From: Bacteroidota bacterium
GTDB taxonomy: Bacteria; Bacteroidota; Bacteroidia; Bacteroidales; Lentimicrobiaceae
Direction of reading: 5' to 3'
Assembly (NCBI GenBank): GCA_009773515.1
Contig: WSXX01000007.1
Location: forward strand, 1-64,000
Length of the DNA stretch: 64,000 bases
Shown here: piece by piece, positions 9,197 to 16,853 of the stretch
Numbering within the stretch: position 1 is the first letter of the stretch
Layout of the letters: each line of letters opens with the position of its first letter
Made by a program: the position numbers and the translations under genes
Notes under the pieces: model-generated
Told to the model about the DNA's origin: nothing
The model's input: only the letters and a program-made list of their open reading frames with translations
Database searches by the model: none

Positions 9197-9389
9197 AATA
9201 ATAATTTATCCAATCCAATTAAATGCAATAATTACGATTAAGGTGAGTTAAAGTATAAGAAGGCAACATAAAAAACTTTCTGAATTACAAAAACATTGAA
9301 ATATAAACAAAAACAAACACAAAACTACTTTTATATATTTTTTGAATCCGCTGCAATTGGACCAATTATAGTACTCCAAATTCAAAAAA

Positions 9390-9551
9390 ATGCAAATAAA
9401 GCAAAATTTTAAGCTTCAACCAGATGGTGTGTACAACAGGCAAAATCCATATTACTATTTTTATGAATCGAAAAATAATGGTTCAGTAAGCTTAAAGCAA
9501 CTTTGTCTTTTCCCAATCATGCCCTCCTTCAGCTATGGGTTCTCGTTCTAA
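9390..9551 (+). pseudogene. C-terminal remnant of a third TonB-dependent receptor
   Basis: The frame ending at TAA 9549-9551 reads GVYNRQNPYYYFYESK, then LKQLCLFPIMPSFSYGFSF. This matches the last strands of both intact receptors here (YNRKNPVYYYYN and YQLSLFPLIPVVSY; YNQRNPNSYYFS and QRSFFPFMPNVGW). Real homology starts near 9426; codons from ATG 9390 may be chance. It is not in the ORF track. The rest of the gene is gone, so a third receptor module once stood here. Confidence 0.82.
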
Positions 9552-9602
9552 TCAATCATTAATTCTCTTCAATCCCAAATGATTAATAATAAATCCAACC
9601 TT

Positions 9603-10505
9603 ATGAGATCAATAATTTTGATTATTTCAATAATCATCCTTTTTCCTAATTTTCTATTCAGCCAGTACTATTCATTCTCGTTTAGCAACGGAGCGTACAC
9701 CGAACTTGATAATCCTGTTTCGCTTAATAATGGTCAGGTGTGGAATGTGCTTGAACTTGGATTCCCAATAGGTTTTAATTTTCCGTATTTCAATTCTGTA
9801 GTTGACTCATTGTTCTTCTTTCAAGACGGATCGAGTTCAACACTTTCATCATCAAGAGAAGATGGAGGCATTCATCAATTGTTCATCCCATTTGGTGCTG
9901 CCCTGGTTGATCGTGGATATGGTACATCTGTTTCACAATCACCACTTTCATACAAACTTATTGGGTTGCCTGGGAATCGTGTGCTTAAAATAGAATGGAA
10001 AAATGCAGGATTATACGGTGAATTACAATTTAATGGTACCACTTCTGATTTTATAAATTTTCAAATGTGGCTTTACGAAATCTCTGGTAATATAGAGATT
10101 CATTATGGACCTTCCTTGTTCAACTATCCTCAATTTGATTTCACATTTGAAAGTGGTCCGGCCATCAGCTTAATTCCTTCATATGATTGGGATCAAGACA
10201 TTTTTTCACCAAATTCGCTATGGTTGGTAGGTAATCCTTCGAACCCGGAAATGATTTCCTCTGAAAATATTTATTTTCTTGGAGGTACCATTGACCCAAA
10301 TACAATTTATCACTTTCATAACCTGCTGGTAGATGTTGATAATAAAGAATTTCCTGCTACTGTTGTATATCCAAATCCGGTTGTGGACATATTAAATATC
10401 CGGTTGAAAAATGTCATTAATCCGGCAACTGTTATTATTTGCGATATGACAGGTCGGACAACCTTGATCAGGTGGGTGACATGCAGATTCCTGTTTCAGA
10501 TTTAA
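9603..10505 (+). CDS. Secreted protein with frameshifted T9SS type A sorting domain (twin 2)
   Basis: Start chosen at ATG 9603, where the signal peptide begins (MRSIILIISIIILFPNFLFS, cleavage before QYYSF); the track start at 9579 adds 8 residues. 300 residues. The body aligns along its length with twin 1 (SLNNGQVW, IPFGA.LVDRGYGT and E.SGNIEIHYGPS are shared). The sorting domain starts (VVYPNPVVDILNIRLKNV), loses frame after CGGACAACCTTGAT and stops at 10505. One extra base there would restore QVGDMQIPVSDLTNGIYQL through FVKL, ending at 10576. The lesion differs from the one in twin 1. Function of the body is unknown. Confidence 0.65.
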   Translation: MRSIILIISIIILFPNFLFSQYYSFSFSNGAYTELDNPVSLNNGQVWNVLELGFPIGFNFPYFNSVVDSLFFFQDGSSSTLSSSREDGGIHQLFIPFGAALVDRGYGTSVSQSPLSYKLIGLPGNRVLKIEWKNAGLYGELQFNGTTSDFINFQMWLYEISGNIEIHYGPSLFNYPQFDFTFESGPAISLIPSYDWDQDIFSPNSLWLVGNPSNPEMISSENIYFLGGTIDPNTIYHFHNLLVDVDNKEFPATVVYPNPVVDILNIRLKNVINPATVIICDMTGRTTLIRWVTCRFLFQI

Positions 10506-10717
10506 CAAATGGCATATACCAGCTCATCATTAAGCAAGGAAAGGAAACCTATACTTCCCGGTTTGTCAAGTTATAGTCAGGAAATTCAGGAATAATCCGG
10601 GTGGGATGCTGAGTGACTATTAAACTCCTTTTCAGGGCAAATTGGTCATATTATGAAAACATCTTTAAGCCCTTATTTAGAATCAAAATAAATTTGCGTT
10701 AATTGAAATATTTCTTA

Positions 10718-10728
10718 CCCCCCCCCCC
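10718..10728. repeat. Homopolymer tract of 11 C
   Basis: Eleven consecutive C in AT-rich DNA, ending 23 bp before a TACATTTG box at 10752-10759 that fits the Bacteroidota -7 consensus. Tracts of this length slip readily and could vary promoter strength, but the next gene starts ~390 nt downstream. Confidence 0.7.
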
Positions 10729-10751
10729 TGTTAATATAAAATATTTAGCCA

Positions 10752-10759
10752 TACATTTG
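10752..10759 (+). promoter_or_regulatory. Candidate -7 box TACATTTG
   Basis: Matches TAnnTTTG. It would give a long leader (~380 nt) before the 11148 lipoprotein gene. The leader is A-rich, lacks another gene and ends in an inverted repeat at 11053-11125. A distant promoter is plausible but unproven. Confidence 0.35.
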
Positions 10760-11052
10760 CTGCAAAGTTTTAATAGGGAGTAGGGTGTAATGTTTATAGT
10801 GCAACTGATTAGATTAAGGGATAACAAAAACATTGGATAACAAAAAAAAGAAAAAACAAAAACTCAAAAACATAAATAAACGAAAAAAGACGAAACAAAC
10901 ATTTCGTATAATAAACCAGGCTAAAAATCTGAGCTAAGAATTAAGAAAGGATGTTTAACAAAGCCAGGGAATCTGTATGCCCTCGAACCAGGGTATGGAA
11001 ATGAAATCAATAAAAATTAAGAACAACTAACCCAATCATTTAAACCGGCTTA

Positions 11053-11125
11053 TTACCGGCCACGGGGAGTTGGCTGCCTTTGCCCTAGGAAGTCAATAAG
11101 CAACCACTCCCCTGCCAACCGGTAA
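11053..11125. repeat. Imperfect inverted repeat upstream of the 11148 gene
   Basis: TTACCGGCCACGGGGAGTTGG (11053-11073) faces CCACTCCCCTGCCAACCGGTAA (11104-11125); about 17 positions pair across a 30-nt centre. GC content is far above the flanks. It could be a leader structure or the end of a mobile element; nothing else in the window matches it. 10577-11052 otherwise shows no gene. Confidence 0.5.
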
Positions 11126-11147
11126 CGAGCGCAAAATTACAAAAACA

Positions 11148-12110
11148 ATGAACACATTAAAAAACATTATTTTTGCACTATTTGTGCTAACAGTTACACT
11201 CGCTGGCTGTAAGAAAGACAGCGAAATGACCCAGAACGAACCAGAAAACACCGGAATCCAATTAAAAAACGGAATTCTGGTTTTTAAAGATTCAGCAACC
11301 TTTAATGAACATCTCGATTGGTTAGAACAAAATCGATATTCTCCAGAAGCTATTGAAAACTTCAACGATAATATTGGTTTTACGTCATTTAGACAAATCT
11401 ACAATCATGGTACTTCAATTATCAGCATGGGTGATTTTGATAATTACAAATCAAAATACGTTGAGTGCTTCAAAAAAATAGTATTAGAGGATAATACTAC
11501 TTTTTGGGAAATGCCAATGGAATTCATTTCAAGTTTCTATGTTAATCACAAAGGCGTATACCAAATTGGAGAAACCATTTATCGAACCACGCCGGAATAC
11601 TTTTTTTCAACGAAAAACCAAGGAAAAGTTACTGATCTATCCAATACATCACGAGCATTGCTTGATGACGAAATTCAAAAAATAGCAAATGTTGGGAAAT
11701 ATGTAAAAGCTGGTGAATATAGTTATCGAACTGCCTATTTTCCGGGGTGGTCAGATAGAAGAATAGTTGTAAGACTTTTTGAGTACATTAAGCTTGGGAA
11801 AGTCACTTTTGAGAACCGAACAACTTCACAACAAAGACACTGGTCTGGGGTTTGGGTAAAGGCCAAAATAGACGAAATTAGACATTTTAACTACGAAGGT
11901 CAATATGTAGTGAAGCAGAATGGGTATTCGTGGCCTCCAGTAACCGTGCCAACTCAAAACATTCCAGTATATTCTGATGAACTATCAGTTGAAGTTGTTA
12001 GAGCTGATGGACCTGTTGACTTCAGTGTCAGTTCAGTGATATGTAACAATTCTGGCACACGCTATGGCGTTGTTGCATCTGTAAACAATAATGACATGTT
12101 TCCAAACTAA
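11148..12110 (+). CDS. Hypothetical lipoprotein
   Basis: 320 residues with a clear lipoprotein signal (NTLKNIIFALFVLTVTLAGC, Cys 21). The mature protein has no family I recognise. The middle contains VGKYVKAGEYSYRTAYFPGW and the C-terminal part is beta-rich (VEVVRADGPVDFSVSSV). Coding DNA is AT-rich compared with the later housekeeping genes. It stands alone between the secreted twins and the second DUF4249 module. Confidence 0.65.
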   Translation: MNTLKNIIFALFVLTVTLAGCKKDSEMTQNEPENTGIQLKNGILVFKDSATFNEHLDWLEQNRYSPEAIENFNDNIGFTSFRQIYNHGTSIISMGDFDNYKSKYVECFKKIVLEDNTTFWEMPMEFISSFYVNHKGVYQIGETIYRTTPEYFFSTKNQGKVTDLSNTSRALLDDEIQKIANVGKYVKAGEYSYRTAYFPGWSDRRIVVRLFEYIKLGKVTFENRTTSQQRHWSGVWVKAKIDEIRHFNYEGQYVVKQNGYSWPPVTVPTQNIPVYSDELSVEVVRADGPVDFSVSSVICNNSGTRYGVVASVNNNDMFPN

Positions 12111-12315
12111 TTGTCTTTCAATGTAAAGGTTCAGTCTAAAAAGAAAGAAGCAAATAAATTTGAACAAGAAATCTATTGCATGCTAACTGGCATAGTTTGG
12201 GTTAAATGCTTCAGCATTGCATCTATACTCTAACTGGCAGTTAATTAATTTTATTTTTAATTCATACTTTTTAGACTGGACTTTCAATTTAACTTTTTCG
12301 AACAAAATTTGGACT

Positions 12316-12858
12316 ATGAGAACATCTGTTGCTTTAATAATCATTATAATCATTTTTAATAATTTGACTACTGCTCAAGTTATCGTCACTAATAATATAT
12401 TTAAAAACAGGCAATTTGTGGGGGTGCAATCAAATCCCTATTATACAAAGCATAAATCGACATGCCAGATTATTACATTACGATATGGCATAGAAGCCTA
12501 CAAGAATATTTATGTTGGGCCCGAAGTCTCCGGATTCTTTTACAAAGACAAAGAAGGCAACACCGGAAGTGAAATAAATGCAGGATTATATGCGAAATTT
12601 ATATTCCTTAATTCCATGAAAATCAAAGTACTGCTTGAACCTGGAATTAATTACAAATATGGGAAATATCAGATTTATCATTATGAGAATCCCGATATCA
12701 GCAGAAAAAAATTGGATTGGTATGGTTCTGCCGGAATAATGGTAAACCTTTATCGTGAAAAAATTTCGCTGGATCTAATGGTAAAATATTCTCACGATAA
12801 TTTATTCTTAAGATCAAGAAGAGTGGTACCAACCTACAAACTGAACTTCCATTTTTAA
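12316..12858 (+). CDS. Small outer-membrane beta-barrel protein, uncharacterised
   Basis: Start taken at ATG 12316, where a signal peptide begins (RTSVALIIIIIIFNNLTTAQ); the track ORF extends 33 codons upstream with no signal. 180 residues. Strand-like alternation and the C terminus TYKLNFHF suggest a small membrane barrel. Together with 7519-8091 it suggests that each DUF4249/receptor module travels with such a protein, although here it lies before rather than after the pair. 12111-12315 shows no gene. Confidence 0.55.
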   Translation: MRTSVALIIIIIIFNNLTTAQVIVTNNIFKNRQFVGVQSNPYYTKHKSTCQIITLRYGIEAYKNIYVGPEVSGFFYKDKEGNTGSEINAGLYAKFIFLNSMKIKVLLEPGINYKYGKYQIYHYENPDISRKKLDWYGSAGIMVNLYREKISLDLMVKYSHDNLFLRSRRVVPTYKLNFHF

Positions 12859-12915
12859 ATAGGTTGTTGAACCATCACGCTGGAATTCAAGTGCGAAGTA
12901 CATTAATTATTGTTT

Positions 12916-13812
12916 ATGCAAAAAGCCAGATTAGTATTGTTTTTAATTGTTGCAGTGCTGCTTAATGCCTGCGAAGAGCCGGTTGATATGGATATTCCCC
13001 AGGCGGAAACAACTACCGTTGCCCATGTCAGCCAAGCGTATGATGATACCCTTCAGGTATTTATCGCACGTACACGGCATATTTACGACACCAGCCGATA
13101 CAGCGGCTGCGATTCTACCGCCGAAGCTTTTGTTATTCATAACGGGAACCAAACCCCGCTGAGGTATAACGGAAAAAGATTTATTGCAGATGGTTTATCA
13201 GCTCAACCCGGCGACACCATTTCGCTTCGGGTAACCGGCACAGACAATAAACACACCTTAGCACAAACATTAATACCCAAAAGCATCATTGCTCACAGCA
13301 TTGAAATTACACCATCGGCCCTACTTATTGATGATGTTTATTTTTCGAGGGTTCAATTGAGTTTCGACGACCCTTCCGACGAAACCAATTATTACGAATT
13401 TAGTCTTACTGTCACACAAATTGTGGATGATTCATCCAGCAGCTTTGGGTATCATTATTTCAGGTCGTTCGATCCCATTATGGTAAGTGAGGACATTATG
13501 CAGTACGAGCCCATAACCATGCTTTTCAGCGATGCCATGTTCAATGGATCGCGGGTAAGCATACCGATGTACTATTTTCTCTATTTCTTTACTGAATCCC
13601 TGCAAAAGGTGATTGTGGTTTCAGAGCTTAGAAACGTCACCTCTGAGCATTATCACTACTACAAAACACTTTATAAATTCATGTATAATCAAGGTGGTAT
13701 CTGGCAGGGAATGACTTTGCCGGTTTCCGTAAATGGCAACATTGAAAATGGTGCCGGATTATTCTCACTTTTTACTTCCACCCGCGATACTGTAGTTTAT
13801 GATTTCAGATAA
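12916..13812 (+). CDS. DUF4249 family lipoprotein
   Basis: ATG 12916 is preferred; the track start two codons earlier is TTG. 298 residues, lipoprotein signal QKARLVLFLIVAVLLNAC (Cys about 19). DUF4249-like features include LRVTGTDNKHTLAQTLIPKS and an ordered set of strand motifs (YYEFSLTVTQI). It ends one nucleotide before the receptor start at 13814, so the two form one transcription unit. Similarity to 4196-5104 is at family level only, so the two pairs are diverged paralogues, not a recent tandem copy. Confidence 0.75.
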   Translation: MQKARLVLFLIVAVLLNACEEPVDMDIPQAETTTVAHVSQAYDDTLQVFIARTRHIYDTSRYSGCDSTAEAFVIHNGNQTPLRYNGKRFIADGLSAQPGDTISLRVTGTDNKHTLAQTLIPKSIIAHSIEITPSALLIDDVYFSRVQLSFDDPSDETNYYEFSLTVTQIVDDSSSSFGYHYFRSFDPIMVSEDIMQYEPITMLFSDAMFNGSRVSIPMYYFLYFFTESLQKVIVVSELRNVTSEHYHYYKTLYKFMYNQGGIWQGMTLPVSVNGNIENGAGLFSLFTSTRDTVVYDFR

Positions 13813-13813
13813 A

Positions 13814-16195
13814 ATGCACCGATATTCAGTTTCCCGCAACATCGTTTTGCTGGGTCTCATAATGGTATTGCTGATGCAAAAAGGAGTCATGGGGCAAACC
13901 ATCAGCGGATTTGTCTCAGATTCAAAAAGTGGGGAGAGGTTATTGTATGCCGGTATTTACGAGGCAAAAACAGCCAAAGGCACAAGCAGCAATGGTTATG
14001 GTTTTTTCAGCATTACCCCGGGGTTGCCACAAGGCGAACCTGTGGTGCTTGTAATAACTTATGTTGGTTACCTCAGCGACACTTTGCTGTTGAATAATCT
14101 GACAAAAGATACTTTGGTGAATATCCGGTTAAAGGCCGGCGTAGAGCTTAAGCAGGTTGAAATCATTTCGGGAAATAATGCAGGAATTACTTCGTCGCCT
14201 GGCATGCACCGGCTAACTTCACAGGTAATTAAATCTCTTCCCGCGCTGGGGGGTGAAACCGACCTGATAAAGGTTTACCAGCTTACACCCGGTGTGCAGC
14301 AAGGCCACGAAGGCACTACGGGGCTTCATGTGCGGGGCGGTTCACCCGATCAGAACCTGGTTATGCTTGATGATGTTCCACTATATAACATTAATCATCT
14401 CGGAGGATTTATTTCAGCCTTTAACACCGATGCCATCAAAAGTTCAACGCTTATAAAAGGTGGATTTCCTTCAAAATACGGGGGCAGGCTTTCGTCGGTG
14501 CTTGATGTGAATATGGCCGACGGAAATCTTTCGAAAACCGGTGGTAATGTAAGTCTGGGATTGGTTTCTGCCAGATTTACCGTTAATGGTCCGATTCAAA
14601 AAAACAAAGCTTCTTACCTGATCAGCTTCAGGCGGTTTTATTTCGACCTGATCGCGAGACCGTTGGCCCAAAAAGTCAATCCCGGCTCAACGGTGGGGTA
14701 TAATTTTTATGATCTTAACATTAAACTGAACAAAATTATTGATACTAAAAACAAAATCCATCTGAGCTTTTACACAGGAGACGATAAAACACTTGCGGGC
14801 TTCAAAGAAAAAAAAGACGACGGAACAGATTATTACATGCAAACAAACCAATGGGGCAATACAATGGCTGCCCTTCGCTGGAACCATCTCTTCAACAGCC
14901 GGGTATTCAGCAATACCACCCTGCATTTTTCGCGATACCGGGTTAAGAACAATTTAATTTCGGAAAATACGAGTAATGAAGATAAATACATTGCAAAAAA
15001 CACCCTGCTTTCGACAATCGGTGAATATAGTCTGAAATCAGAAATGGAATATTACATAACACCTGCAACCAGCATATTTGGCGGAACACAGCTCACCTAC
15101 AGGTATTTTAAGCCAAATGATTATACCTACGAGGCATCGGGCGGCAATAACGACTTGCAATCTGGTCACAACCACACAATGTTGTTGCAGGCATTTGAAG
15201 GCATAATTTATGCTGGTGGAAAAATTACCCGACCGGCTGGTCACACGCTTGAATTGGGCGGGCGACTCAACACTTTTGCCATTGACAACCGGTTCTACAT
15301 TATACCGGAACCCAGGTTAAAAGCAAGTTTTCATCACAACAAAAACCTGAATAGTTTTCTATCATTTGATGTGATGAGCCAGAATATGCACATCACCGGC
15401 AACAACAGCATAGGAATGCCGGTTGAATACCTGTTGCCTGCTACCGGCAAGCTGCCTCCATCAATAATGAAACAGGTTTCGACCGGGATAGAATATGTTT
15501 CACCGCGTAAGATTGTGTATAGCAGCGAATTGTATTACAAGCACTTTAGTCGTCTGGCCATGCTTCAGGACGGGGCTTCGCTTTGGGAAGGCCGTGAGAA
15601 TTGGGAGAATCTCTTTGCCATAAACGGAACCGGAAGAGCTTATGGTGCGGAATTTATGGCAGCAAAAAATCAGGGTAAGCTCACAGGATGGATAAGTTAT
15701 ACCCATGCCCGAAGCGACAGAAAATTTGAAGATATAAATCAAGGAAAATTATTCCCTGATCAGTTCGACATAAGGCACACCATAAATCTCGCGCTTATGG
15801 TCAAAATTGACGAAAATATAGATCTTTCGTGTGCATGGGTTTTTAACTCCGGATATCGGCTTACCCTGCCGGTTTCAAAATACTATGTGCCCGTCACAGC
15901 CGGAGATTACACCCATATGAATGAATTGTACATTTACTCTGAACGTAATGCTTTCAAAACCAAACCTTACCACAGGCTCGACATAAGTTTCAACTTTCAC
16001 AAACAGAAGAAAAGATATCACCGGACATTTTCATTGGGTGTGATCAACCTTTACAATCAGCGCAATCCGAATTCCTATTATTTTTCTACGATATCGGTAT
16101 TTGGGCCGGATAATACCAGTTATGAGCGTGTTGTGCTGATGCAGAGATCATTCTTCCCGTTTATGCCGAATGTGGGGTGGAACTGGAAGTTTTAG
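13814..16195 (+). CDS. TonB-dependent outer-membrane receptor (module 2)
   Basis: Start set at ATG 13814 just after the upstream stop; the track uses 13799. 793 residues. Signal peptide (NIVLLGLIMVLLMQKGVMGQ), regulatory CarboxypepD-like domain (TISGFVSDSKSGERLLYAGI), plug (GLHVRGGSPDQNLVMLDDVP and IKGGFPSKYGGRLSSVLDV), then a barrel ending FFPFMPNVGWNWKF with an aromatic terminal residue. No STN domain. The plug motif RGG.P.QNL..LD.VP is shared with module 1. It should import a ligand presented with help from the DUF4249 lipoprotein. The 3' end overlaps convergently with the AbiEii fragment at 16161. Confidence 0.88.
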   Translation: MHRYSVSRNIVLLGLIMVLLMQKGVMGQTISGFVSDSKSGERLLYAGIYEAKTAKGTSSNGYGFFSITPGLPQGEPVVLVITYVGYLSDTLLLNNLTKDTLVNIRLKAGVELKQVEIISGNNAGITSSPGMHRLTSQVIKSLPALGGETDLIKVYQLTPGVQQGHEGTTGLHVRGGSPDQNLVMLDDVPLYNINHLGGFISAFNTDAIKSSTLIKGGFPSKYGGRLSSVLDVNMADGNLSKTGGNVSLGLVSARFTVNGPIQKNKASYLISFRRFYFDLIARPLAQKVNPGSTVGYNFYDLNIKLNKIIDTKNKIHLSFYTGDDKTLAGFKEKKDDGTDYYMQTNQWGNTMAALRWNHLFNSRVFSNTTLHFSRYRVKNNLISENTSNEDKYIAKNTLLSTIGEYSLKSEMEYYITPATSIFGGTQLTYRYFKPNDYTYEASGGNNDLQSGHNHTMLLQAFEGIIYAGGKITRPAGHTLELGGRLNTFAIDNRFYIIPEPRLKASFHHNKNLNSFLSFDVMSQNMHITGNNSIGMPVEYLLPATGKLPPSIMKQVSTGIEYVSPRKIVYSSELYYKHFSRLAMLQDGASLWEGRENWENLFAINGTGRAYGAEFMAAKNQGKLTGWISYTHARSDRKFEDINQGKLFPDQFDIRHTINLALMVKIDENIDLSCAWVFNSGYRLTLPVSKYYVPVTAGDYTHMNELYIYSERNAFKTKPYHRLDISFNFHKQKKRYHRTFSLGVINLYNQRNPNSYYFSTISVFGPDNTSYERVVLMQRSFFPFMPNVGWNWKF

Positions 16196-16352
16196 GCAGC
16201 TTAATATTCCGGCAGGGAATTGAAATGGCATGCCAAATCATAAATGCCAGTGCAGTCCCACCCGCCATCTGGAACCCTTTGAGTTCGGGATCAGCCTGAA
16301 GTTTCTTAATCAGATCCAGTGTGGCTGGTTCAACCGTTTCTTTGTGTAGCAT
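16161..16352 (-). pseudogene. Truncated AbiEii-type nucleotidyltransferase toxin
   Basis: The first ~40 codons (MLHKETVEPATLDLIKKLQ, then FQMAGGTALAFMIWHAISI) match the N terminus of AbiEii/AbiGii-type nucleotidyltransferases, where GGTALA is followed by HR.S.DIDLF. Here the frame changes to unrelated sequence right after ISI, before the catalytic Asp pair, and stops inside the receptor gene. The break coincides with a degenerate junction repeat (AATATTCCGGCAGGGA, 16203-16218). The toxin is dead. Its start overlaps the DUF6922 gene end by 43 nt, which may be the native arrangement. Confidence 0.75.
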
Positions 16353-16597
16353 TGCATTTCTTCTTTGTCAATATCAAAAAAACCGATAATAAATGAGAAT
16401 GTCTTAGGGTCAAAATAACCGGCAACTTTTACCGATTCCCTTACCTGATCAAAACCGTAATAATCAAGAAGCAGCTTGAACTCCTCAATAGTACCTAAGT
16501 TGAGAACCTGCTGAACTATATAGGTTTTATGCTTTTGTTCGTTAAGCAGATCAAAATCTACATCCCAGAACAATCCCCGCCGGAAAGGCAATTTCAT
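16310..16597 (-). CDS. DUF6922-like AbiEi-type partner (likely antitoxin/autoregulator)
   Basis: 95 residues: MKLPFRRGLFWDVDFDLLNE, then a winged-helix-like stretch (QQVLNLGTIEEFKLLLDYYG). This resembles the small DUF6922 proteins that precede AbiEii-like toxins in Bacteroidota. The gene looks intact although its toxin is truncated. In characterised AbiE systems AbiEi binds inverted repeats in its own promoter. Two tandem palindromes sit 70-115 bp upstream here (16666-16713). The 5' end was duplicated to 9125-9196. The family call is from memory of the motif, so moderate confidence. Confidence 0.6.
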   Translation of the reverse strand: MKLPFRRGLFWDVDFDLLNEQKHKTYIVQQVLNLGTIEEFKLLLDYYGFDQVRESVKVAGYFDPKTFSFIIGFFDIDKEEMQCYTKKRLNQPHWI

Positions 16598-16657
16598 GTG
16601 ACAATAATTTTGTTAAAGCCAAAGGTACGAAAAAGCGGGTTAAGAATGAGGCTAATA

Positions 16658-16713
16658 CCTGATTTTTGGATTATATTCCAAAATATACGCCTGATTTTTG
16701 GATTATAATCCAA
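16658..16713 (-). promoter_or_regulatory. Tandem palindromic operator candidates
   Basis: Direct repeat CCTGATTTTTGGATTATA at 16658-16675 and 16690-16707 (32-bp period). Each holds a 16-bp palindrome: TTGGATTATATTCCAA (16666-16681, one mismatched pair) and the perfect TTGGATTATAATCCAA (16698-16713). A third partial unit starts at GGCCTGAATTTC (16720). Three helical turns between centres favours cooperative binding on one face. The likely ligand is the adjacent DUF6922/AbiEi-like protein. Confidence 0.55.
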
Positions 16714-16853
16714 ATATTCGGCCTGAATTTCAGAATTGACTGCTCAATGGTCTGTCAGGTTTAAAGGGAAGCACCATGATTATGGGCTTATTATCAGATT
16801 AAAAACGAAATCCGTAACCCAAAAATGCTTTATTTTGCAGCCTCGATTTACGG

